Positions 1 through 8,916 are shown, numbered from the stretch's first letter. The stretch is 64,000 nucleotides of DNA from Mycobacterium sp. E2733 (GCF_001667585.1 NZ_LZJZ01000111.1:1-64000); one strand, 5' to 3'. Made by a program: numbers and translations. Notes: a model not told the origin generated them from the letters alone.

Positions 1-41
1 CGATGACGATCCGCCACCATTCTGACGAGCCATCATCGGTC

Positions 42-1361
42 TTACCTGGAGGCGACGGCGAATAGACGCCACTCGCCAGGCACGCCCTTGAGCTCGTGAG
101 AGCCCCGCTCCTCGAACTCCAGTCCTGACCCGATCACCAAGTCGCGCAGCGTGCTCGAGACGAGTACCTCGTTCGGTCTCGCCAGGGCGCTCACGCGCGC
201 GCCGATGTGCACCCCGATCCCGCCGATGTCCTCACCACGGACCTCGCATTCACCGGTGTGCAACCCGGCGCGTACCTCGATACCCAACGTCTGCACCGCG
301 TCGCGAATCGCCATGGCGCAGCGGATCGCTCGCTGGGGGCCGTCGAACATCGACAGGAAACCGTCGCCCGAAGTGCTCACCTCGCGGCCCCGAAAGCGGG
401 ACAGCTGCGATCGGACGATCGCGTCGTGCGCATCAAGCAGCGCATGCCAATCACGATCGCCGATCTCCGCGGCCCGGCGGGTCGAGTCCACGATGTCGGT
501 GAACAGCACGGTGGCGAGCACGCGATCATCGGCAACGTCGGCCTGGTGGCCGGTGAGGAACTGGGCGATCTCTTGAAAGGAATCGCGCCACGGTTCCACG
601 TAGTGAAGCATGTTGCGCCCCGGCAGCCCAACGAACTTCGCACCCGGTATGCGATCAGCGACGTCCCTGCCCCACTCAGGCGGGATAAAGGGGTCGCCAG
701 TGCGATGGAGGACGAGTGTCGGGACGCGGATTGTCGGCAGGACCGCCCGCACGTCCATCTCAGCCACCAGAGGCAGCATGCGAGCAAAGGTCCCTGGGCT
801 CGCCGACAAGCGTTCCAGACGGGCCCACGTGGCCCGGATCTCCTCGTTCCACGGCATGTCCGGATTCTGGAGGTGGTGCATGTCGCCCGTGCCCCACGCG
901 GCGATCACGGCAGCAGTCATCTGCTCGGGTGTGGGTCCTTCGGTGCGTTCGACCATCGGATCCGCGTAGCCCTCCAGCACGACCAACCCGGCGGTGCGCG
1001 ACGGGTGTGTTGCCGAGAACAGCGCCCCCGTCGCGACCGCGCCGAGGCCCGCGAGGAGGACCGCTTCACGGCTTCCGAGATCGTCGAGCACAGCAGTGAT
1101 GCTGTCGGCCCATTGCTCCAACGTCGGCAGCGCGCCCGACGCGACGGGATCAGACGCCCCGGTGCCCGGCTGGTCGAAGAAGATGAGCCGACCGACCGAT
1201 GTCATCGCATTGATCCACCCTTGCATCGACGGTAGTTCCGGCATGAGCTCACAGTTGCTGAGCCACATCGGGACGAACACGATGTCGCGCGGACCTTCGC
1301 GGGATGTGCGATAAGCGACGCGCAAGTCCCCGTTCATCGCATAGCGCGTCTCCGAGAACAT
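42..1361 (-). CDS. Alpha/beta-hydrolase - class III nucleotide cyclase fusion (LipJ/Rv1900c type)
   Basis: A 439-aa two-domain protein. Residues about 1-270 look like an alpha/beta-hydrolase; the nucleophile elbow reads AGLGAV (residues 104-109) with no serine, so esterase activity is doubtful. Residues about 280-439 are a class III adenylyl/guanylyl cyclase domain. The two metal-binding aspartates are present (FTD, D289; SGDGF, D333), as is the transition-state arginine (R389). The purine-selecting lysine position is Ser (S329) and the transition-state asparagine position is His (H385). M. tuberculosis Rv1900c (LipJ) has the same architecture and, as I recall, similar substitutions. Expected role is cAMP synthesis, possibly weak. 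No TM segment is seen, so it is probably cytosolic. Monocistronic on the minus strand; about 190 bp without a gene separate it from the next. Confidence 0.85.
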   Translation of the reverse strand: MFSETRYAMNGDLRVAYRTSREGPRDIVFVPMWLSNCELMPELPSMQGWINAMTSVGRLIFFDQPGTGASDPVASGALPTLEQWADSITAVLDDLGSREAVLLAGLGAVATGALFSATHPSRTAGLVVLEGYADPMVERTEGPTPEQMTAAVIAAWGTGDMHHLQNPDMPWNEEIRATWARLERLSASPGTFARMLPLVAEMDVRAVLPTIRVPTLVLHRTGDPFIPPEWGRDVADRIPGAKFVGLPGRNMLHYVEPWRDSFQEIAQFLTGHQADVADDRVLATVLFTDIVDSTRRAAEIGDRDWHALLDAHDAIVRSQLSRFRGREVSTSGDGFLSMFDGPQRAIRCAMAIRDAVQTLGIEVRAGLHTGECEVRGEDIGGIGVHIGARVSALARPNEVLVSSTLRDLVIGSGLEFEERGSHELKGVPGEWRLFAVASR

Positions 1362-1553
1362 TGCGGAAGTGTAAGGCGCGCAGCAGGTCGAGCGGCGCGC
1401 ATCGACACGTCACCACCCCGGGCAGTGCGCTGTTGTTTCCCAGTCTGTGTCGGGCCACCGGGGCGATCGCGGCCCCCGAAGCCGATGCGCCCCAGAACTT
1501 TTGCGCTGAACGCACGGCGAAGATGCCCGCCCGGCGACGCACCCGCCACCCTT

Positions 1554-1991
1554 CTAGCCGATGGGAGGGAGCACACCCATCTGCATCAGCACGTTGGCCA
1601 TATCGAAATAGACCTTCTCGCACAGCAGTCGATCGCCGTCGAATTCGAAGATGCCGACTATCGGGATCTCGATGCGGCGGCCGGTTGGTGGGATGCCCGC
1701 CCATTCGCCGTCGTGGGTTCCCGTGATGAGCCCTTCGCCGAATATCGCGTCGTCGGCATGGCGCATCCTGCCGAGCTCGGCGTGCAGGTCGGGGAAGCCA
1801 ACCATGAGGCCTTGCAGCAGCTCCCGGACGGCATCCTCGCCATCGCTCGGAACGCCGTTTACCTCGTAGCGTGGCTGCGTGAAGGTGGCGATTGTCGCCT
1901 CGACGTCATGGCGGTTTTCCACCTCGACGTGCTGATTGACGATTGCCTCGCGGCGCTGGCGAAGGCTGGTGATGTCGTCTACCGCTGTCAT
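1554..1991 (-). CDS. SnoaL-like / ester cyclase family protein (NTF2 fold)
   Basis: A 145-aa protein of the SnoaL-like, NTF2-fold polyketide-cyclase group. Visible features include the N-terminal helix that leads into VENRHDVEA and the conserved segment around GLMVGFPDLHAE, then GEWAGIPPTGRRIEIP and the final KVYFDMANVLMQMGV strand. The open frame runs upstream to 2210, but the ATG at 1991 is preceded by GGAGG at 9 nt and starts where family homology starts, so I chose it. The substrate is unknown; this fold serves cyclases, isomerases and non-enzymatic binding proteins. It stands alone, divergent from the secreted protein at 2210. Confidence 0.75.
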   Translation of the reverse strand: MTAVDDITSLRQRREAIVNQHVEVENRHDVEATIATFTQPRYEVNGVPSDGEDAVRELLQGLMVGFPDLHAELGRMRHADDAIFGEGLITGTHDGEWAGIPPTGRRIEIPIVGIFEFDGDRLLCEKVYFDMANVLMQMGVLPPIG

Positions 1992-2209
1992 TACGGGGCC
2001 TCCTCGATGCCTCGACGAATCCCCCGGTAGGGCGTCACTGTAGAACACCCGTGGGCCACGTGGGCGGCTTTGCTCCGAGGCCATCGTTTCTGGATCGGTA
2101 GCGGACCGTCCGATGTCTGCTGATTCGCGTAGTCCACTTCCCCGGTGACGGGGTCGGCGCGAGCGGATACTGATCGCAGCATCACAGCGTCGAGGAAAGG
2201 CGCGAGGCA

Positions 2210-2566
2210 ATGTCGAACAATCACAAGTTCAGGAAGGCCATCACCGGGGCGCTGCTGTCCGGCGGCGTGGCGGTGGCGGGTCTGGGGCTGGCCGCGGGCA
2301 CCGCGCAGGCGGAGCGCGGCATTGCGCCGCAAATCATCGGCCCACTGCCGCTGGATAACTTCACCGTCCCGCACGACTGGTGCCCGGGGCAACCGTTGCC
2401 GATGCCGGACGTGCGCTGGGACATGGGCGTCTGCCACCACTGGTACTGGGTCCCCGTCGGCGGGATGGGCAACGTCGGCCAGTTCGTCTGGGAGGGCGAC
2501 GCTCCCCGCCGGCCGCTGGGTCCGCCCCCTTGCTACGGAGCGCCCATCTGCCTGCCCGGCCTGTAG
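2210..2566 (+). CDS. Small secreted mycobacterial protein, function unknown
   Basis: A 118-aa protein with a clear Sec signal peptide: basic start (NNHKFRK), hydrophobic core, and a likely AQA cleavage site near residue 34. The mature part is about 84 aa, rich in Pro, Gly and Trp, with four cysteines (DWCPG, GVCHH, PPCYG, PICLP) that could form two disulfides. The motif DWCPGQPLP followed by a CHHWYWV segment resembles a family of mycobacterial secreted proteins of unknown function. The start is supported by GAGGAAAG upstream. It lies 51 bp before the metallohydrolase gene on the same strand and may be co-transcribed. Confidence 0.7.
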   Translation: MSNNHKFRKAITGALLSGGVAVAGLGLAAGTAQAERGIAPQIIGPLPLDNFTVPHDWCPGQPLPMPDVRWDMGVCHHWYWVPVGGMGNVGQFVWEGDAPRRPLGPPPCYGAPICLPGL

Positions 2567-2617
2567 CAGACATCTTCCGGGCCGCGTGAGCAGCCCGCGA
2601 TCGGGTAGCCCGCGGGT

Positions 2618-3424
2618 ATGGACATCACCGTGACGTTCGTGGGCAACGCCACCACCTTGATCGCGGCGGGCGGGCTGACGCTGCTGACCGATCCCAACTT
2701 CCTGCACCGCGGGCAACACGCCTACCTTGGTCACGGGCTGGTGTCCAAGCGCCTCAAGGAACCGGCGTTGCGCATCGACGAACTACCGCCGGTCGATGCC
2801 GTCGTCCTCTCCCACATGCACGGCGACCACTGGGACCGGGTGTCCCAGAAAGGCCTCGACCACGACCTGCCCGTGGTGACCACCCCACACGCCGCCAGAC
2901 GGCTGCATCACCGTGGCTTCGCCAACGCGAGCGGGCTTTCGACGTGGGAACAACACAAGATCACCAAGGGCGGCACCACCGTCACGATGACGTCGCTGCC
3001 GGGCCGACACGGCCCGGGCTGGACCCAGCGGCTGTTGCCGCCGGTGATGGGCACCATGCTGGAATTCGCCGCCGACGACGGATCGCCCCGGCGCCGGCTC
3101 TACATCTCCGGTGACACCCTGCTCATCGAGGAACTGAAAGAGATCCCGGCGCGATTCGACTCCATCGACGCCGGCGTGCTGCACCTCGGCGGGACCCGGC
3201 TGCCGGCCGGCCCGCGGCTTCCGTTCGGGCTGACCGTAACCATGGACGGCCGCCAGGGCGCGGAACTGGTGGCAATGTTGGCCCTGCCCAAGGCCATTCC
3301 GGTGCACTTCGACGACTATGGCGTCTTCGCTTCGCCGCTGGCCGATTTCACGCGGGAGATGCGGCGCCGCGAGATCGCGGATCGAATCATCGAGGTGCCC
3401 CGCGGCGCATCGGTGACCGTCTAG
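2618..3424 (+). CDS. UlaG-like metallo-beta-lactamase-fold hydrolase
   Basis: A 268-aa MBL-fold metal-dependent hydrolase of the UlaG-like/YtnP group. The metal signature SHMHGDHWD (HxHxDH) lies near residues 65-73, the N-terminal LLTDPNF strand is present, and late metal ligands fall in ISGDT and HFDDYGVF. No signal peptide or membrane segment is seen, so it is cytosolic. The substrate is not predictable: family members cleave lactones, phosphodiesters or N-acyl-phosphatidylethanolamine-like lipids. It may share a transcript with the secreted protein upstream. Confidence 0.85.
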   Translation: MDITVTFVGNATTLIAAGGLTLLTDPNFLHRGQHAYLGHGLVSKRLKEPALRIDELPPVDAVVLSHMHGDHWDRVSQKGLDHDLPVVTTPHAARRLHHRGFANASGLSTWEQHKITKGGTTVTMTSLPGRHGPGWTQRLLPPVMGTMLEFAADDGSPRRRLYISGDTLLIEELKEIPARFDSIDAGVLHLGGTRLPAGPRLPFGLTVTMDGRQGAELVAMLALPKAIPVHFDDYGVFASPLADFTREMRRREIADRIIEVPRGASVTV

Positions 3425-3571
3425 CGGGTCCACCGCGGCGCTGTTGACCAGCACCCGGGCCCACGTGCTCGGCGACTACTTTGGCTACCCTAACGTCGCC
3501 GGTATATCGTTCTCACGTCCGGGGACTCGACGGGGAAGGATGCGGGCAGCACCCTGGGGGGCGAAATGCGT

Positions 3572-3611
3572 AAAGTTTCCTGTCTCTTTGCAACTTCGTA
3601 AACGAAACTTT
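3572..3611. promoter_or_regulatory. Inverted repeat upstream of the first PPE gene
   Basis: AAAGTTTC at 3572-3579 and its exact complement GAAACTTT at 3604-3611 are separated by 24 bp, in an AT-richer stretch 37 bp before the PPE start. No T-run follows and the arms are far apart, so an operator pair is more likely than a terminator. The cognate regulator is unknown. Confidence 0.35.
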
Positions 3612-3647
3612 CCGGCTGCGTAGTCGGCGTAGACAAGGTGAGATGTG

Positions 3648-4790
3648 ATGGACTTATTCGCGCCACCTGAGGTCACCTCGACGCTCATCCACTCCGGTCC
3701 AGGCGCTGGGTCGCTGATCGAGGCCGCCGGCGCGTGGCAGAATCTGGGCGTCGAGCTGGAGAACTCGGTCGCCGTGTACGCATCCGCGTTGTCGTCGTTG
3801 ATCGATTCGTGGGACGGCCCGTCCTCGATGGCGATGCTGCAGGCCGTACAGCCCTACCTCATCTGGCTCCGCACCACCGCGCAGCAGGCCCAGCAAATGG
3901 CCACCTCGGCAGAGTCCGCAGCGGTGGCATTCACCGCCGTCCGGTCGGCCGTGGTCCATCCAGCAGTGGTAGCCGCCAACCGGACGCGGCTGGCGCAGTT
4001 GCTGGCCACCAACCGGTTCGGCCAGAATACGGCGGCGATCGCCGCGACCCAGGACGAATACCAGACCATGTGGGCGAACAATTCCGCGGCGATGGCGCGC
4101 TATCAGGCGGCGTCGTCACAAGCGACCACGTCGCTGTCGCAATTCAATTCGCCGCTCGCCATCACGAACCCGACGGGCACGCTCAACCAACAGGGAGTGG
4201 TGTCCAACGCCCTGCTCGGCACTTCGGCCTCCAGCACGGGGAACGCCATCGACTCGCTCGGCGTCAGCCCCTTCGACCCCAACGCCGGTTGGTTCAGCTA
4301 CTTCAGCACCTGGGGAAACCAGTTCATCTCCTCCGGTTTCCCGATCAACCTGCTCAGCTACCTGGCGCAGAACACCTCGGCCCAGGCGCTGCAGGGCGTC
4401 GGCAGCGACATCGGCCTGGGGCTTTCGGAGGGCGAGGGTGCGCTGGCGTCGTCGGTGACCAGGCTGGCCAGCGCGTTGCAGGCCGCGCCCGGGGGTGCGG
4501 CCGCAGGGGCGATGGGGGTCGGTGTTTCGCTGGGCAAGCTAACCGCCCCGCCCGCGGTGGTGGGCCTGCTGCCGGCGACGCAAACGCCGGTGCAACTCGC
4601 ATCGTCGGTGTCGCCGCTGCCGGCCGATGCCGGACTCACCGGCATGCCGCTCATGCCCATGATGGCGCCGGCCGCCTCCAACTCGGCGGGCAGCGGTTGG
4701 CGCAAGCGCAAGCAACAGAAGTTCGAGGACCTTGAATACGGGGCGGAACTCCCGAAGAAGGTGATTCACCGACCGCCAAGCGGGGGATGA
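3648..4790 (+). CDS. PPE family protein
   Basis: A 380-aa PPE protein. The N-terminal helical PPE domain (about 1-175) starts with MDLFAPPEVTS and carries the WxG turn (SWDGPSS). The C-terminal half has the GKLTAPPAVVG segment in the place of the SVP motif and ends with AELPKKVIHRPPSGG. PPE proteins are exported by ESX type VII systems, usually as PE-PPE heterodimers. A GTG at 3645 directly precedes the ATG at 3648; the AAGGTGAG ribosome-binding site is better spaced for the ATG. No PE, Esx or EspG gene is adjacent. The next PPE gene starts 127 bp downstream and is a close paralog, suggesting tandem duplication. Confidence 0.92.
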   Translation: MDLFAPPEVTSTLIHSGPGAGSLIEAAGAWQNLGVELENSVAVYASALSSLIDSWDGPSSMAMLQAVQPYLIWLRTTAQQAQQMATSAESAAVAFTAVRSAVVHPAVVAANRTRLAQLLATNRFGQNTAAIAATQDEYQTMWANNSAAMARYQAASSQATTSLSQFNSPLAITNPTGTLNQQGVVSNALLGTSASSTGNAIDSLGVSPFDPNAGWFSYFSTWGNQFISSGFPINLLSYLAQNTSAQALQGVGSDIGLGLSEGEGALASSVTRLASALQAAPGGAAAGAMGVGVSLGKLTAPPAVVGLLPATQTPVQLASSVSPLPADAGLTGMPLMPMMAPAASNSAGSGWRKRKQQKFEDLEYGAELPKKVIHRPPSGG

Positions 4791-4917
4791 GAGCCGATGA
4801 CGGTTTCTCACCACTCCGGAAGCGGAATCTCGCCGCCGGATAGGTTAATCGTGGCGCAAATGCCCTGTCGCGCAAGCGCAGTGGTGGTTACGCGCGTCCT
4901 GTCCCGTTGGGCGAGAC

Positions 4918-6051
4918 GTGATTGACTTTGGCCTGCTGCCGCCCGAGATCACTTCGGCGCTGATCCACTCCGGACCCGGCGCCTGGTCAATGATCGAAGC
5001 CGCCGGCGCGTGGCAAGAGCTCAGCGCCGAATTGGAGGCGGCGGCAAGCAGTTACACCGCGGAGTTGGCGACGCTGGCGGGGACATGGCAGGGTCCGTCC
5101 TCAGTCGCGATGGTCCAGGCGTTCGAGCCCTACCTGGCCTGGTTGCGGACCACCGCGGCGCAGTGCCAGGAAATCGCCGCATCGGTCGAAACCGTCACGG
5201 CCGCTTTCGAATTGACCCACTGGACGGTGGTGCATCCTTCCGTTGTTGCAGCAAACCGGGCGCGGTTGGCAATGTTGCTGGCCACTAACTTCTTCGGTAT
5301 CAACGCTCCGGCCATCGCCGAGACGGAAGCCGAGTACAACGCCATGTGGATGAACAACTCGGCGGCGATGTATCGCTACGGCGCGACCTCACTGAACGCG
5401 GTCAAGCTCTCCCCACTCTCGTCGCCGCCGCCCGTCGCCAATCCTTCGGTGGTCTCCACCCAGGCCACGATGGTGCCCGCCGCCAACGCTCTGATCGGCT
5501 CTTCGGCCAACACGCAGTCGATCATTGACGCGCTCGGCGTCACTCCTTTCGATCCCAACAAGGGCTGGTTCGGCTACACCAGCATCTGGGGTTGGCAGTT
5601 CATCGCCAGTGGATTCCCCGTCAACCTGCTCAGCTACCTGGCGCAACTCAATGCGGCCCAGGCGCTTTCAGGTGTTGGCGCCGACATCGGACAGGGCCTG
5701 GCGGAGGGTTCGGCCGCGCTGGCATCGGCGGATGCGAGCCTGGTGAACGCCCTCGGTTCCGGGGCGCTGGCGCCGCGGGGCGCGCTGGGCGTTTCCGTGC
5801 TGGTGGGCAAGCTGAGCATGCCGCCCGCGACGGTCGGGATGCTGCCGGGCGCGCAGCCGCCGGTGCAGCTCGCCTCGGCGGTGTCCGCGCTTCCGCCCGG
5901 GGAAGCATCGCCACCCCCTATGCCGGTGGCGCCCATGCGGCGGCCGTCGGGCGGCAAGGGTGGCCGTGGCGACGGGCGGGACTACGAGGACATCGAAATC
6001 GGCGCGGAGCTGCCCGGCACAGTCATGAAACGACCACCGTCAGCGGGATAG
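4918..6051 (+). CDS. PPE family protein (tandem paralog)
   Basis: A 377-aa PPE protein closely related to its upstream neighbour: same IHSGPGA and EAAGAWQ segments, WxG turn (TWQGPSS), NxxAMWMNNSAAM helix, GKLSMPPATVG in the SVP position and the tail AELPGTVMKRPPSAG. The start is GTG (GTG-ATT-GAC), chosen by alignment with the paralog. The middle of both proteins (FDPNxGWF, QFIxSGFPxNLLSYLAQ) is strongly conserved. Its last 12 bp overlap the 3' end of the convergent metal-ATPase gene. Expected to be an ESX-exported surface or secreted protein. Confidence 0.92.
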   Translation: MIDFGLLPPEITSALIHSGPGAWSMIEAAGAWQELSAELEAAASSYTAELATLAGTWQGPSSVAMVQAFEPYLAWLRTTAAQCQEIAASVETVTAAFELTHWTVVHPSVVAANRARLAMLLATNFFGINAPAIAETEAEYNAMWMNNSAAMYRYGATSLNAVKLSPLSSPPPVANPSVVSTQATMVPAANALIGSSANTQSIIDALGVTPFDPNKGWFGYTSIWGWQFIASGFPVNLLSYLAQLNAAQALSGVGADIGQGLAEGSAALASADASLVNALGSGALAPRGALGVSVLVGKLSMPPATVGMLPGAQPPVQLASAVSALPPGEASPPPMPVAPMRRPSGGKGGRGDGRDYEDIEIGAELPGTVMKRPPSAG

Positions 6052-8403
6052 CTTGTGCGCCAAGGCGTCCCGGCCGTCCGGCTTTCGTGGGCCCGGTTCG
6101 TCCTCGGCCAGGGTGAAATAGCTTTCCTCCTCCTGCAGGAAGTGCAGGCGCAGCAGGGCGTGCAACCCGTATAGGCAGGCGAGCAGGTCGTCGAGCTGGT
6201 CGGGACCGATCGCGCCATTGCTCTGCGCCAAGGCCAAGTGGGCGCCGATCCGGTCGGAGAGTCGCTGGATCTCCGCGTGGGTGCGGCTCATCGGCGCCGT
6301 CGCTTCGCTGGTGCCCAATGGGTGGGCCAGCGCGGGGTAAAGCTGCGTCTCTTCGGCTTGCTCGTGCGGGATGATCCGCTCGGTGAGCACGGCGTGGGCG
6401 CGGCCGATCGCCTCCAGCGCCGACCGATCGGGCGCGGCGGCCAACCGGTCGGCGGCGGCGCGCAACAGATCGACGGCGTCGCGCAGCTCGTCGTGTTCGG
6501 CGTCGAAGCGCCGCAACATCTGTTCGGTCGCTGCGGGCAGGTCGACCTCGATGTCCGGGTTGCCGCGCAGGGCGCGCAGCGCGTTGAGAATCACGGCGAC
6601 GTCGATGCCCTCCTGCACCAGTGCGCCAAGCGCCGGTGGCAGCCAACCGACGGCGGCGACGGCCATCGCGGCCAGCGACAGGACCATGCCGACGACCGCG
6701 CTCTGCACGGCGATGCGCCGCGACCAGCGGGCGATGTCCATCGCGTCGGCGAGCCGGTCCAGCCGATCGGTGGTCAACACGATGCCGGCGGCCTCAGAGG
6801 AGGCGGTGGCACCGCGGGCGCCCATCGCCACGCCGACCGTGGCCGCGGCCAGCGCGGGCGCGTCGTTGACCCCGTCGCCGACCATCACGGTCACCGCGCG
6901 GTCCTTCTCGGTGCGCACGGCCGCCACCTTGTCGGCCGGGCTCTGTTCCGCGTACACCTCGTCCAAACCCAGCACGGCGGCCACCTCGCGGGCGGGTTCG
7001 GCGCGGTCTCCGGTCAGCATCACCAATCGGTTCAGCCCGGCTTCGCGTAACCGGCGCAGCGTTCGTGGTGCATGGCGACGCAGCGGGTCGCGCAGCAAAA
7101 CCGCGCCCGCGGGTCGCCCGTCGACGCAGACCCAAGCGATCGCGGCGCCGTCCAGCAGGGCGCGATTCACCACCGCGCGGGCCCATTCCGCGTTCGCGGT
7201 GCCCTGCCAGAGTTTGCCGACGTGGATACGCCGGCCGTCCAGGGTGGCGGTGACGCCGCGGCCCGGCTCCTCGACCACCTCGGAGGGTAGCGACAGCCGC
7301 AGGCCGCGAGCCCGCGCCGCGGTGACAATCGCCTCGGCCAAGACGTGCGGAGACATCTGATCCACCGAGGCGGCCAGCCCCAAGATCTCGAGTGCATCGC
7401 GGCCTGGCGCGGCCGCGACATCGATGACGACGGGACGTCCCATGGTCAGGGTGCCGGTCTTGTCCATCACCAAAGTCGTTGCATGCCCGAGGTTTTCCAG
7501 GGTGCCGCCGCTGCGGATCACCACGCCGCGCCGCGACGCCCGCGACAGCCCGGACACGATCGCAACCGGTGCCGCCAGCAACAGCGGGCACGGCGTGGCC
7601 ACCACCAGCACCGCCACCGCCCGCACCGCCGACCCGCTGGCGAGCCATGCCGCACCCGCCACCATCAGCGTCAACGGCAAGAACCACGCCGCATACCGGT
7701 CGGCCAGCCGTACCACCGGCGCGTTCTCCGCTCCGGCTTCCGCGGCCAGGCGGACGATCTGCGCGTAGGTGCTGTCGGTGGCGGTGGCCGTGGCGTGAAT
7801 CTCGAAGGCGCTGCCCGCGTTGACCACCCCGCTGCGCACGGGCTCGCCGGCGCCGCGCTCCACCTGCAGCGGTTCGCCGGTCAGGACCGATTCGTCCAGC
7901 ACCGCGACCGCACCGGAAACGCGCCCGTCGACGGGCACCACTTCGCCCGGGCCCACCACGAGCAGATCCCCGACCGCGACCTCGTCCAGTGCGATGACGT
8001 CCACCGTCGACCCGACGCGGCGGCGGGCGAACCGCGGCGCGTGTTCCAGGAGCGCCCGCAAATCGCGGGACGCGCGGCGCTCGGCCGCCGCCTCCAGCGC
8101 CCGCCCGCCGGCCAGCATGACCGCGATCAACGCGCCGGCGAGATACTCGCCCACCAGCAGCGTGCCGGCCAGCGACAACACCGCGATCAGATCGACCCCG
8201 AATCGGCCCCGGCGCAATGCGGCGAGCACCCACACCACCGCGGGGACCACCGCCGCCACTGTGCCCGCGATCCAGCAGCCGTCGGCGACCCCGGGCGCCC
8301 CGGCAAGCCGTGCGATCCCCCCGGCCGCCAACGCGACGACGGTCACCGCGACAAGAATCGGTTCGACCCACTGACCGGGCCGCAACCAACCCATAGCGCC
8401 CAT
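6040..8403 (-). CDS. P1B-5 metal-transporting ATPase with C-terminal hemerythrin domain
   Basis: A 787-aa P-type ATPase. It has two pairs of N-terminal TM helices, an actuator domain with LTGEP, TM6 with ATPCPLLLAAP, the phosphorylation site MDKTGTLT (D314), and VGDGVND. TPCPL is the signature I associate with the P1B-5 class (Ni/Fe/Co transporters such as rhizobial Nia). In place of the usual HP dipeptide of P1B N-domains it reads SPHVLAEAI. Residues about 620-770 form a hemerythrin-like domain with the H / HxxxE / H / HxxxE pattern (AEHDEL, HEQAEE, RTHAEI, LHALLRLHFLQEEE), so a di-iron, O2- or redox-sensing input is likely. No N-terminal HMA domain is present. It is divergent from the CBS gene, with a DosR-like palindrome between. 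Confidence 0.9.
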   Translation of the reverse strand: MGAMGWLRPGQWVEPILVAVTVVALAAGGIARLAGAPGVADGCWIAGTVAAVVPAVVWVLAALRRGRFGVDLIAVLSLAGTLLVGEYLAGALIAVMLAGGRALEAAAERRASRDLRALLEHAPRFARRRVGSTVDVIALDEVAVGDLLVVGPGEVVPVDGRVSGAVAVLDESVLTGEPLQVERGAGEPVRSGVVNAGSAFEIHATATATDSTYAQIVRLAAEAGAENAPVVRLADRYAAWFLPLTLMVAGAAWLASGSAVRAVAVLVVATPCPLLLAAPVAIVSGLSRASRRGVVIRSGGTLENLGHATTLVMDKTGTLTMGRPVVIDVAAAPGRDALEILGLAASVDQMSPHVLAEAIVTAARARGLRLSLPSEVVEEPGRGVTATLDGRRIHVGKLWQGTANAEWARAVVNRALLDGAAIAWVCVDGRPAGAVLLRDPLRRHAPRTLRRLREAGLNRLVMLTGDRAEPAREVAAVLGLDEVYAEQSPADKVAAVRTEKDRAVTVMVGDGVNDAPALAAATVGVAMGARGATASSEAAGIVLTTDRLDRLADAMDIARWSRRIAVQSAVVGMVLSLAAMAVAAVGWLPPALGALVQEGIDVAVILNALRALRGNPDIEVDLPAATEQMLRRFDAEHDELRDAVDLLRAAADRLAAAPDRSALEAIGRAHAVLTERIIPHEQAEETQLYPALAHPLGTSEATAPMSRTHAEIQRLSDRIGAHLALAQSNGAIGPDQLDDLLACLYGLHALLRLHFLQEEESYFTLAEDEPGPRKPDGRDALAHKLSR

Positions 8404-8457
8404 GCGTGCCAGCTTGGTCGCGCGTCCCGGAGTGGGCTAGGGCCGGATGGACGCGGA

Positions 8458-8477
8458 TTGAGGACTCAGGTCACTAG
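8458..8477. promoter_or_regulatory. Candidate DosR box between the hemerythrin-ATPase and CBS genes
   Basis: The 20-mer TTGAGGACTCAGGTCACTAG matches the DosR consensus TTSGGGACTWWAGTCCCSAA at about 14 of 20 positions, including GGACT and GTC of the two half-sites. It lies 55 bp before the ATPase start and about 25 bp before the CBS start, so it could serve both. In M. tuberculosis the DosR regulon includes a CBS protein (Rv2626c) and a P-type ATPase (CtpF). Found by eye, not scored against background. Confidence 0.35.
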
Positions 8478-8502
8478 AAAGGCCCACCGCCGCTCGACGA
8501 GC

Positions 8503-8916
8503 ATGGGAGACGTGCCTGACATATCTACGCCGGGGTCCATCCCGATCGCCACCCTCACCGGTGACCCTGTTGCCCGCGTCCCCGCCGACGCCACGATTGC
8601 CGACGCCGCCCGTGCGATGGTGACTTGCGACGTGGGCGCCGTCGTGATCGGCGACGACGCGCGGCCGCTCGCGCTGGTGAGCGAGCGCGACATCGTGCGG
8701 GCGGTCGCCGCCGGCCGGAACCTCGCCACCGTCGCGGCCTCCGAGCTGGCCAGCACCAGGCTGGTGTGGTGTGACGCCGAAGCCTCGGTCGACCAGGTCG
8801 CGGCCCGGATGATGGACCGCTACATCCGCCACGTGCTGGTGGAGCGCGACGGCGCGCTGGTCGGCATCGTGTCGGCCCGCGACCTGCTGGGCGTCTACAC
8901 GGATTTCGATTCTTGA
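8503..8916 (+). CDS. Tandem CBS-domain protein
   Basis: A 137-aa protein made of one pair of CBS domains (about 10-65 and 75-132), with conserved VSERDIVRAV and VSARDLLGVY at the ends of the two repeats. CBS pairs bind adenine nucleotides and usually signal energy status; a stand-alone pair resembles hypoxic response protein 1 (Rv2626c) in layout. The start could be ATG 8503 or the in-frame GTG 8512; the first is used. Its stop codon overlaps the TTG start of the next gene (TTGA), so the two are translationally coupled. The open frame continues upstream against the ATPase gene, but that part is a shadow. Confidence 0.82.
   Translation: MGDVPDISTPGSIPIATLTGDPVARVPADATIADAARAMVTCDVGAVVIGDDARPLALVSERDIVRAVAAGRNLATVAASELASTRLVWCDAEASVDQVAARMMDRYIRHVLVERDGALVGIVSARDLLGVYTDFDS

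Noticed and set aside
7345..8502. Long plus-strand frame leading into the CBS gene
   Set aside because: It is antisense to the P1B-5 ATPase, His/Arg/Gln-rich as is typical of high-GC shadow frames, and the CBS homology begins at 8503.
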